Part shown: positions 7,236 to 12,033 of the stretch, piece by piece
Position numbering within the stretch: position 1 is the stretch's first letter
How the letters are laid out: every line of letters begins with the position of its first letter
Origin: CAYMRB01 sp964392615
Lineage (GTDB): Bacteria > Planctomycetota > UBA8108
Direction of reading: 5' to 3'
Assembly: GCA_964392615.1 (NCBI GenBank)
Contig: CAYMRB010000320.1
Location: forward strand, 1 to 12,033
DNA length: 12,033 bases
Program-made: the position numbers and the translations under genes
The notes under the pieces: generated by a model
Database searches by the model: none
Seen by the model: only the letters and a program-made list of their open reading frames with translations
Told to the model about the DNA's origin: nothing

Positions 7236-7655
7236 TCAGTGCACCAGCGATTCGAGGACTTCCCGGAACTTATCCTCGACCGATTTCAGGCTGAAGGGCT
7301 TGATAATGTAGGAAGTTGCGCCGAGCTGCTGGGCTTGGCTGATCGTCGCGCGCTCGCCGAGTGCGCTGCAGACGATGACCGGGATGGGCTGGATGACGGG
7401 GTTCTCGCGCTTCAGCGACAGGAACGTCAGCCCATCCATCTCCGGCATCATGAGATCGAGGAACACCAGGTCGACCTCGCGCTGCTCCAGGTATTCGAGC
7501 GCCTGCCGGCCGTTGTCCGCCTCGATCACCTCGATCGTCGTGATCCCGAGCTCCTCCTTGAGGATCTTGAGCCCGAGGCTCTTGACGTACTTGACGAGCA
7601 TCGTCCGCATCAGCGGGATGTCGTCGACCACGAGGATGGTTCTGCCATTCGACAT
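7236..7655 (-). CDS. Single-domain response regulator (CheY-like receiver)
   Basis: Stand-alone phospho-receiver of two-component signalling, 139 aa, with no output domain. The acidic pocket D11-D12 (VVDD), the phosphoacceptor D67 (VFLDLMMPEMDG), S97 (VIVCSALGE) and K119 (YIIKPF) are all present, so it should be phosphorylatable by a histidine kinase, probably cytoplasmic. The region between helix 1 and strand 2 (about residues 26-44) is roughly ten residues longer than in CheY. There is no kinase nearby and its partner is unknown. The ATG at 7655 has no clear Shine-Dalgarno. It follows the 105-aa coiled-coil gene on the same strand after a 97-base gap holding an inverted repeat. Confidence 0.92.
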   Translation of the reverse strand: MSNGRTILVVDDIPLMRTMLVKYVKSLGLKILKEELGITTIEVIEADNGRQALEYLEQREVDLVFLDLMMPEMDGLTFLSLKRENPVIQPIPVIVCSALGERATISQAQQLGATSYIIKPFSLKSVEDKFREVLESLVH

Positions 7656-7708
7656 ATCGGTGGAGACCGGACCGGTGCCCTTCAGTGGCGTCTCTCGTGT
7701 ATCGGCTG

Positions 7709-7736
7709 CGCGACCCTAATAGATTGACCGGTCGCG
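7709..7736. repeat. Inverted repeat, 7-bp perfect arms
   Basis: CGCGACC (7709-7715) and GGTCGCG (7730-7736) are perfect inverted copies around a 14-base, comparatively AT-rich spacer. A separate 8-base palindrome GACCGGTC overlaps the right arm (7726-7733). It lies between the stop of the 105-aa gene and the start of the response regulator. It may be an operator or a weak hairpin terminator; there is no T-tract on either side. Confidence 0.5.
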
Positions 7737-7752
7737 ATTTCCGGCGGCTCGG

Positions 7753-8070
7753 TCAGCGTCCGGCGTAGGCGGAGAGGCGCTGCGTCTGCTCGCTGCAGCG
7801 TTCGAGGTCCTCGTTGATGCGCCCCAGGGCCGCGGTGAGTTCGTCGACGTTCAGGTCCTCGTCCTGACGCTCTTGGAGCAGGTGGTAGACCCAGCTGGCT
7901 ACGCGGGCCTCGCTGGCCACGAGCTGCCGTGGCACCTCGTCTCGGAGGCGTGACTCGATGGACCGGAGCCGGCTGTCGAGGTGGGACAGGTAGCCGACGA
8001 TCGTCTCGATCCGCTCGGTGAGGTCGATGTCGCCAGGGCGCTCGTTGGGGAGGTCGTGGGCGTTCAGCAC
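7753..8070 (-). CDS. Small helical, probably coiled-coil protein of unknown function
   Basis: 105 aa, not recognised as any family. The composition is rich in Glu, Arg, Leu and Ala and suggests helices: residues about 16-45 show heptad-like spacing (IETIVGYLSHLDSRLRSIESRL) and about 73-100 a second amphipathic stretch, with a breaking segment around Pro47. There is no signal peptide or membrane segment, so it is probably cytoplasmic. The start is a GTG at 8070 with GAGGAG (8075-8080 in complement) four bases upstream. The gene is on the same strand as and upstream of the response regulator, so it might be a partner or co-regulated protein (inference only). Coding is supported by the ribosome site, the position between same-strand genes and a coherent helical composition, but a homology search would be decisive. 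Confidence 0.68.
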   Translation of the reverse strand: MLNAHDLPNERPGDIDLTERIETIVGYLSHLDSRLRSIESRLRDEVPRQLVASEARVASWVYHLLQERQDEDLNVDELTAALGRINEDLERCSEQTQRLSAYAGR

Positions 8071-8080
8071 TGGTCTCCTC

Positions 8081-8287
8081 GCGGTTCGATGAGGTCCCCG
8101 GTCGTTCAGCCGCGAAGGTTACCATCCGAAAACGCGGCGCGTCGAACGACGCTGAGGGCCGGCAAGTGACGTGCCCGGAAGAGTCGTTCCGAGCGGTTTC
8201 CCAACAGCCAACGACGAAGCCCTGCCGACGCGGAGAGCTCCGCCAGCAGCCCGCCGCGTTGGGGTCGCCTTGCTCAGCGGACTGCCT
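8081..8287. other. Non-coding gap with several small inverted repeats
   Basis: About 250 bases separate the start of the 105-aa gene (8070) from the gpsA stop (8323). I see no convincing gene. Inverted repeats seen: GCGTCG-AA-CGACGC (8139-8152), CGGAA-6-TTCCG (8176-8191), GCGGAG-AG-CTCCGC (8230-8243), and a competing longer stem 8225-8233 with 8254-8262 that includes one G-U pair if read as + strand RNA. The promoter of the 105-aa gene should lie here, but none is obvious. Confidence 0.5.
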
Positions 8288-8305
8288 CGGGGCAATTCAG
8301 CCCCG
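8288..8305 (-). terminator. Hairpin after gpsA, possible terminator
   Basis: CGGGGC (8288-8293) and GCCCCG (8300-8305) form a perfect 6-bp GC stem around a 6-base loop, 17 bases downstream of the gpsA stop. There is no following U-tract on the minus strand, so it is not a canonical intrinsic terminator. Confidence 0.4.
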
Positions 8306-8322
8306 GAAGGTCATCGGCAGGA

Positions 8323-9348
8323 TCAGTCCTCGACCTTGAGCTCCCGGGTCATCAGATCGCCGACGGCGTGGCGTGGGTCCTTGCCTTCGAACAGCACGGC
8401 GTGGACCTCGGCCGTGATCGGGAGCTCGACGCCGATCTTCGCGGCGAGCGCGTTGAGGGAGCGCGTCGTCTCGACGCCTTCGGCAACCTTCTCGCTGGAA
8501 CGAAGGATCGCTTCGAGCGTCTCGCCGCGGCCGATCCTCTCGCCCACGGCGTGGTTGCGGGAGTGGACGCTCGTGCAGGTGACGACGAGATCGCCGATGC
8601 CCGAGAGTCCGCCGAACGTCGCGGGCCGCGCGCCGAGCTCGCGGCCGAGACGCGCGATCTCCGTCGCGCCACGGCACACGAGCGCGGCGCGGGCGTTGTC
8701 GCCGAAGCCGAGACCGTCCGAGATGCCGGCCGCGAGAGCGATGACGTTCTTGGCGGCGCCGGCGATCTCGACGCCGAGCGGATCGTCGCTCGCGTAGATG
8801 CGGAAGTACGGTGCGGTCACGAGCTGCTGGATGCGCTGGGCCGCGCCCGCAGTCTCGCTCGCCGCGACGACCGTCGTCGGCAGGCCGCGGGAGACCTCCT
8901 CGGCGTGGCTCGGACCGCTGAGGACCGCGGTGCGCGCGTCGGGGAGCGTCTCGTCGAGGATCCGCGTCGGGAGCTCCAGCGTCTCGCGTTCGAATCCCTT
9001 CGAGCACGACACGTACAGCGCTTGCGACGGCAGCCCGGCGCGGATCGACTCGAGCGCGCCGCGCAGGAACTGGGTCGGAATGACCGAGAAGACGACGTCG
9101 ACATCGGCGGCGAGGGACGCGACGTCGGCGCCGAATCGGATGCCGTCGGGGAGGCGGATCCCGGGCAGGAACTTCGGGTTCTCGCGCGTCTCCTCGAGCG
9201 TTCGCGAGTATTCGGCATCGCAACCCCAGACGCGCACGTTGCAGCCGCTCGCCTCGAGCACGATCGCCATCGAGGTGCCCCAGCCGCCGTCGCCGAGAAC
9301 GAGGACCGGGTGCGAGGTCGGGGGGGGATTCGGGGTCAAGGGGGTCAC
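8323..9348 (-). CDS. gpsA: Glycerol-3-phosphate dehydrogenase [NAD(P)+]
   Basis: Cytoplasmic enzyme reducing dihydroxyacetone phosphate to sn-glycerol 3-phosphate for phospholipid synthesis. 341 aa from the GTG at 9348. The Rossmann motif is GDGGWGTSMA (19-28), NPKFLPG (57-63) follows, then SGPSHAEEV (144-152), the catalytic lysine K200 in GAAKN, GLGFGDNARAAL (212-222 region) and GIGDLVVTC (250-258). All are in the order expected for GpsA. The GTG overlaps the plsY stop by three bases (GTGA). AGGAG at 9348-9352 runs into that GTG, but it lies eight bases ahead of an in-frame TTG at 9339, so the true start could be that TTG (338 aa). The product feeds the upstream gene's product PlsY. Confidence 0.97.
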   Translation of the reverse strand: MTPLTPNPPPTSHPVLVLGDGGWGTSMAIVLEASGCNVRVWGCDAEYSRTLEETRENPKFLPGIRLPDGIRFGADVASLAADVDVVFSVIPTQFLRGALESIRAGLPSQALYVSCSKGFERETLELPTRILDETLPDARTAVLSGPSHAEEVSRGLPTTVVAASETAGAAQRIQQLVTAPYFRIYASDDPLGVEIAGAAKNVIALAAGISDGLGFGDNARAALVCRGATEIARLGRELGARPATFGGLSGIGDLVVTCTSVHSRNHAVGERIGRGETLEAILRSSEKVAEGVETTRSLNALAAKIGVELPITAEVHAVLFEGKDPRHAVGDLMTRELKVED

Positions 9349-10052
9349 TCCTGCGTGGGGGCGTCGGTCGGTGCGTCGGCAGACGTGTCGGCGGACGTAT
9401 CGGCCGGCGGCGTCTCGGAGGGTTTCTCGAAGCGCCCCTGCTCTTTGCCGCGGATCAGTCGCGCGATATTCGATTGGTGTCGCACGACGATCAACACGGC
9501 GACGCCGATCGCGAGGATGAAGCGATCGAGCCGCGCCGACAGCGGTTGGTCGAGATCGACGAGCCAGACCGCGACCGGAAGCGACGCGCCGGCGATCATC
9601 GACGCGAGGGCCACGGTGCGCGTCGGGAAGAACACGACGCCCCAGACGGCGCCCGCGGCCAGCGCGGCGAGGGGAACCAGTCCCATCATGACGCCGAATC
9701 CCGTCGCCACGCCCTTGCCGCCGCGGAATCGCAGCCAGATGGGGAAGACGTGGCCGAGGACGGCCGCCGCGCCGACGGCGAGCTCGACCCAGCCGCGGGC
9801 CGTGCCGAACGCGTCGTCGCTCGTCGCCAGGCGTGCGACGAGGACGGGGCCGAGGCCCTTGCCGAAGTCGAGCAGGAATGCTGCGACGGCCCAGCGCATG
9901 CCGAGCTCGCGTCCGAGGTTCGTGGCGCCCGGATTGCCGCTTCCGACGAGGCGGATATCCCGTCCTCGGGCAAGGCCGAGAAGCAGCGAGAACGGGATGC
10001 TCCCGAGCAAGTATGCGCCGGCGATCAGTGCGACGACGAGGGGCCAGTTCAT
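9345..10052 (-). CDS. plsY: Acyl-phosphate:glycerol-3-phosphate acyltransferase PlsY
   Basis: Inner-membrane enzyme transferring the acyl group of acyl-phosphate to glycerol 3-phosphate, giving lysophosphatidate. 235 aa. The three family motifs are present: GSGNPGATN (37-45), GHVFPIWLRFRGGKGVAT (100-117) and RHQSNIARLIRGKE (191-204). Hydrophobic segments lie near 4-25, 55-75, 90-105, 122-142, 147-165 and 178-190. The last 30 residues are an extra cytosolic tail with short repeats (ADTSADTSADAPTDAPTQE) that are not in typical PlsY of about 205 aa. The ATG at 10052 has only a weak purine-rich site upstream. It is the first gene of a two-gene operon with gpsA, which makes its substrate. Confidence 0.97.
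   Translation of the reverse strand: MNWPLVVALIAGAYLLGSIPFSLLLGLARGRDIRLVGSGNPGATNLGRELGMRWAVAAFLLDFGKGLGPVLVARLATSDDAFGTARGWVELAVGAAAVLGHVFPIWLRFRGGKGVATGFGVMMGLVPLAALAAGAVWGVVFFPTRTVALASMIAGASLPVAVWLVDLDQPLSARLDRFILAIGVAVLIVVRHQSNIARLIRGKEQGRFEKPSETPPADTSADTSADAPTDAPTQE
9348..9352 (-). promoter_or_regulatory. Shine-Dalgarno suggesting an alternative gpsA start
   Basis: AGGAG on the minus strand at the end of plsY. It overlaps the GTG at 9348 and is spaced eight bases from the TTG at 9339, which favours the TTG as the real start or marks reinitiation after plsY. Confidence 0.45.
9348..9404 (-). repeat. Short imperfect repeats in the plsY C-terminal tail
   Basis: The end of plsY consists of related codon blocks encoding ADTS, ADTS, ADAP, TDAP, which look like tandem copies of a 12-base unit that have drifted. 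The encoded tail is outside the conserved enzyme and is probably disordered. Confidence 0.5.
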
Positions 10053-10123
10053 GACGGATTCTTCGAGTTTCGCCGCTCGTGTGCCGAATACGGAGAAGCG
10101 CTGGCGGCTGGCCCGGTTTCTTG

Positions 10124-10152
10124 TTTCCAGCGCACCGCGGACTTGCTATAAG
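10124..10152 (+). promoter_or_regulatory. Likely sigma-70 extended -10 promoter for glnA
   Basis: TTTCCA (10124-10129, four of six to consensus) and TATAAG (10147-10152, five of six) are separated by exactly 17 bases, and a TG lies one base before the -10 (10144-10145), as in extended -10 promoters. It implies a leader of about 170 bases before glnA. A second AT-rich segment at 10162-10168 could be an additional -10. A sigma-54 site was looked for and not found. Confidence 0.5.
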
Positions 10153-10195
10153 AAGCGGCTGATTATATCTGTGTCGGATCGTTTTGCCAGGGCAT

Positions 10196-10304
10196 GCCCC
10201 CCAACCGGGGTCCTGCGGGGGGCCGGCTTACTGGCGTCTTTGTGGACCGGTATCACCGGGCACCCGCGCTCATGGTATGTCGCGGTTCGTCCGAGCCGGC
10301 CCTC
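10196..10304 (+). other. Structured glnA leader with mutually exclusive stems
   Basis: Within the glnA 5' leader, GCCCCCC (10196-10202) can pair with GGGGGGC (10217-10223). The right arm also belongs to a longer stem, in which GGGCCGGCT (10220-10228) is the perfect complement of AGCCGGCCC (10294-10302), extendable to 12 pairs with two G-U. The two helices cannot form together. Between them is a compact hairpin CCGGT-ATC-ACCGG (10247-10259). The long stem ends 15 bases before the glnA ribosome site. This could be a regulatory leader, but GC-rich DNA makes chance pairing common and I recognise no known riboswitch. Confidence 0.35.
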
Positions 10305-10319
10305 GTCCATTCAATCGCT

Positions 10320-10325
10320 GGAGGA
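10320..10325 (+). promoter_or_regulatory. Shine-Dalgarno of glnA, decides its start
   Basis: GGAGGA eight bases ahead of the ATG at 10334. The reading frame stays open far upstream, but this site and family N-termini select 10334. Confidence 0.85.
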
Positions 10326-10333
10326 ACAGCAAC

Positions 10334-11767
10334 ATGGCTCTCGGTAGCACGTCGACCCCCGCCGAAGTGCTCAGCTTCATCAAGGAGAAGGGCATCCAGA
10401 TCGTCGATCTGCGCTTCATGGACTTCCCGGGCATGTGGCAGCACACGTCCTACCCGGCGTCCGAGATCGACGACGGCACCTTCGCCAACGGCATGGGCTT
10501 CGACGGATCGAGCATCCGGGGCTGGCAGGGCATCCACGAGAGCGACATGCTCATCGTCCCGGACCCGACGACGGCGTTCGTGGATCCGTTCGCCAGCATC
10601 CCGACGCTCGCGATGATCTGCAACATCCAGGACCCCATGACGCGTGCGGACTACTCGCGCGACCCGCGCAACGTGTGTCGCAAGGCGCTCGAGTACGTCA
10701 AGTCGACCGGCATCGCGGACACGGCGTACTTCGGCCCGGAGGCCGAGTTCTTCGTGTTCGACGACGTCCGCTACACCGGCTCGCGCAACGAATCGTCGTA
10801 CTTCGTCGATTCGGTCGAAGGCTACTGGAACACGGGCTCGCACGAAGGCGGAGCCAACCTGGCGTACAAGCTGCGCCACAAGGAAGGCTACTTCCCCTGT
10901 CCTCCGTCCGACACGCTGCACGACATCCGCAGCGAGATGACGCTCGTCATGCAGGAGTGCGGCATCGACGTCGAGTGCCACCACCACGAGGTCGCGACGG
11001 GCGGTCAGTGCGAGATCGACATGCGCTTCAAGCCCATCGTGCAGGCGGGTGACGCGCTGACGCTGTACAAGTACATCGTCAAGAACGTCGCGCGCAAGCA
11101 CGGCAAGACCGCGACCTTCATGCCGAAGCCAGTCTTTGAAGACAACGGCAGTGGCATGCACACGCACCTGTCGCTGTGGAAGGAAGGCGAGCCGCTTTTC
11201 GCCGGCGACAAGTACGCCGGGATCAGCGAGATGGCTCTCTACGCGATCGGCGGCATGCTCGCGCACGCGCCGGCGGTCGTCGCGCTGACGAACCCGACGA
11301 CGAACTCGTACCGCCGTCTGGTGCCGGGCTACGAGGCCCCGAACCGTCTGGCGTACTCGAGCCGCAACCGGTCGGCGGCGATTCGTATCCCGATGTACTC
11401 GCCGAGCCCGAAGGCGAAGCGCATCGAGTTCCGCTGCCCCGATCCGAGCTGCAACCCGTACCTCGCGTTTACCGCGCTGATGATGGCGGCGCTCGACGGG
11501 ATCCAGAACAAGATCGACCCGGGCGACCCGCTCGATCGCGACATCTACGACCTGCCCCCGTCGGAGGACAAGAAGGTCCCGACGACGCCGGGCAGCCTCG
11601 AGGAGGCGCTCAACGCTCTCGAGAAGGACCACGAGTTCCTGCTCAAGGGCGACGTCTTCACCGAGGACGTGATCCAGACCTGGATCGACTACAAGCGCGA
11701 GTGCGAAGTCGACGCGCTGCGCGTGCGGCCGCATCCGCACGAGTTCGCGATGTACTTCGACATTTGA
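10334..11767 (+). CDS. glnA: Glutamine synthetase, type I
   Basis: Cytoplasmic dodecameric enzyme forming glutamine from glutamate, ammonia and ATP. 477 aa, close to the GSI length of about 470. Motifs in order: MGFDGSSIRGW (54-64), GPEAEFFVFD (134-143, metal ligand Glu), CHHHEVATGGQCEID (215-229), NGSGMHTHLSLW (271-282), NPTTNSYRRLVPGYEAPN (320-337). Y405 in DRDIYDLPPSE matches the adenylylation tyrosine of the GSI-beta class, so activity is probably controlled by adenylylation (established for the class, inferred here). The start ATG at 10334 has GGAGGA upstream. Transcription probably begins about 170 bases upstream from an extended -10 promoter, giving a long leader. It is divergent from plsY and monocistronic as far as can be seen; the sequence degenerates about 30 bases after its stop, so any downstream glnB-like gene is not visible. 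Confidence 0.98.
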   Translation: MALGSTSTPAEVLSFIKEKGIQIVDLRFMDFPGMWQHTSYPASEIDDGTFANGMGFDGSSIRGWQGIHESDMLIVPDPTTAFVDPFASIPTLAMICNIQDPMTRADYSRDPRNVCRKALEYVKSTGIADTAYFGPEAEFFVFDDVRYTGSRNESSYFVDSVEGYWNTGSHEGGANLAYKLRHKEGYFPCPPSDTLHDIRSEMTLVMQECGIDVECHHHEVATGGQCEIDMRFKPIVQAGDALTLYKYIVKNVARKHGKTATFMPKPVFEDNGSGMHTHLSLWKEGEPLFAGDKYAGISEMALYAIGGMLAHAPAVVALTNPTTNSYRRLVPGYEAPNRLAYSSRNRSAAIRIPMYSPSPKAKRIEFRCPDPSCNPYLAFTALMMAALDGIQNKIDPGDPLDRDIYDLPPSEDKKVPTTPGSLEEALNALEKDHEFLLKGDVFTEDVIQTWIDYKRECEVDALRVRPHPHEFAMYFDI

Positions 11768-11800
11768 TGTTCGACGGTTGTCGCCCGTACGGGGGGCCCC

Positions 11801-11810
11801 NNNNNNNNNN
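11801..11810. other. Assembly gap (10 N)
   Basis: Ten consecutive N, immediately after a GGGGCCCC palindrome and before a T homopolymer. The length of the real gap is unknown, and the two sides may not be adjacent in the genome. Confidence 0.97.
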
Positions 11811-11888
11811 TTTTTTGTTTTGTTTTTTTTTTTTTTTGTTTGTGGGGGGGGGGGGGCGGGGCGCGGCCCCGCCCCCCCCCCCCCCCCG
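11811..11888. repeat. Homopolymer tracts with a perfect 19-bp palindrome
   Basis: A T-rich tract with scattered G (11811-11843) is followed by 13 G, C, GGGG, C (11844-11862), a 3-base loop GCG (11863-11865), and the exact complement (11866-11884), with three more C. The T-tract is on the wrong side for a + strand terminator. The base composition is unlike the rest of the window, and most likely it is a sequencing or scaffolding artefact. Confidence 0.8.
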
Positions 11889-11903
11889 CCCTACAGCGGT
11901 TCG

Positions 11904-12033
11904 TCAGGGGCTGAACATCGGGTCGACGGGGAATCTGGGGCCGAGCGGTTGTCGCTCGGGGCGGGGCGGGCCTCTCGGGCCGCGAGGTGGGCAGGAGTCG
12001 GAATCGGCGTCGGGGTCGGAGTCCGGGGGCGGG
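11904..12033 (-). CDS. Possible 3' end of an unidentified gene
   Basis: On the minus strand an open frame enters from the window edge and ends at a TGA (11904-11906), giving about 43 codons. The N-terminal part reads as Asp/Ser/Pro/Ala repeats (DSDPDADSDS), followed by a Pro/Arg-rich segment ending FPVDPMFSP. Third positions are mostly G or C, as in real genes of this window. The 6-base periodicity on the + strand near 11996-12027 is the same signal. Such Asp-rich repeats occur in linkers of secreted proteins. No domain is recognisable, and the stretch lies beyond an unreliable join, so this is tentative. Confidence 0.25.
   Translation of the reverse strand, partial: PPPDSDPDADSDSCPPRGPRGPPRPERQPLGPRFPVDPMFSP

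Noticed and set aside
10103..10125. Sigma-54 promoter ahead of glnA
   Set aside because: TGGCCC followed by CTTGT resembles one, but the required GG-N10-GC spacing is not met.
8368..10347. Open + strand frame of 659 codons opposite gpsA and plsY
   Set aside because: Covers two genes with complete motifs on the other strand, and shows no domain of its own.
10253..11740. Open minus strand frame opposite glnA
   Set aside because: Mirror of glnA codon bias; the + strand encodes every glutamine synthetase motif.
11811..11884. Rho-independent terminator of glnA
   Set aside because: The T-tract precedes the hairpin on the + strand, and the region looks like an assembly artefact.
11996..12027. CRISPR or satellite-type tandem repeat at the right end
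   Set aside because: A short imperfect 6-base periodicity that is better explained as codons for an Asp/Ser-rich stretch on the minus strand.

Overview
The window is GC-rich, densely coded chromosomal DNA from a Gram-negative-type bacterium. Evidence for a bacterial core region: housekeeping genes for lipid, vitamin and nitrogen metabolism, strong G/C bias at third codon positions (which also produces long empty antisense frames), and short operon spacings. The long S41 protease with an acidic tail, the adenylylatable GSI-type glutamine synthetase and the deoxyxylulose-5-phosphate-independent PdxS/PdxT route fit a myxobacterial/deltaproteobacterial or planctomycete-like lineage. I cannot settle the phylum from the sequence. 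I see no phage, insertion sequence, CRISPR array, tRNA or rRNA.

Layout. Positions 1-1620 (-) hold a C-terminal processing protease (S41) that runs off the window edge, preceded in its transcription direction by an L-ribulokinase, araB (1746-3449, -). Divergent from araB is a lone NapG/MauM-like polyferredoxin with four cysteine clusters (3560-4324, +). Convergent with it is a three-gene (-) operon: pdxS (start 7080), pdxT and a DUF368/PopT-type polyprenyl-phosphate transporter (end 4421). Upstream, also on (-), are a single-domain response regulator (7236-7655) and a small probably coiled-coil protein (7753-8070). A roughly 250-base gap with several small inverted repeats separates these from a second (-) operon, plsY-gpsA, whose ends overlap by three bases. 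Divergent from plsY, behind a long structured leader, is glnA (10334-11767, +). After glnA the sequence becomes unreliable: ten Ns, then T, G and C homopolymers forming a perfect 19-bp palindrome. About 140 ordinary bases follow and may carry the 3' end of a (-) gene.

How the genes work together. GpsA makes glycerol-3-phosphate and PlsY acylates it, so they form the first committed steps of phospholipid synthesis. PdxT takes ammonia from glutamine (the product of GlnA) and passes it to PdxS to build pyridoxal 5'-phosphate. The DUF368 protein is expected to recycle the undecaprenyl-phosphate lipid carrier. Most of the window is therefore ordinary core metabolism. The less ordinary points are the polyferredoxin with a Cys-to-Ser change in its first cluster and a Tat-like twin arginine lacking a hydrophobic core, the glnA leader with mutually exclusive helices, and the suspicious scaffold join at the right end. 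I did not find a convincing new multi-gene system.
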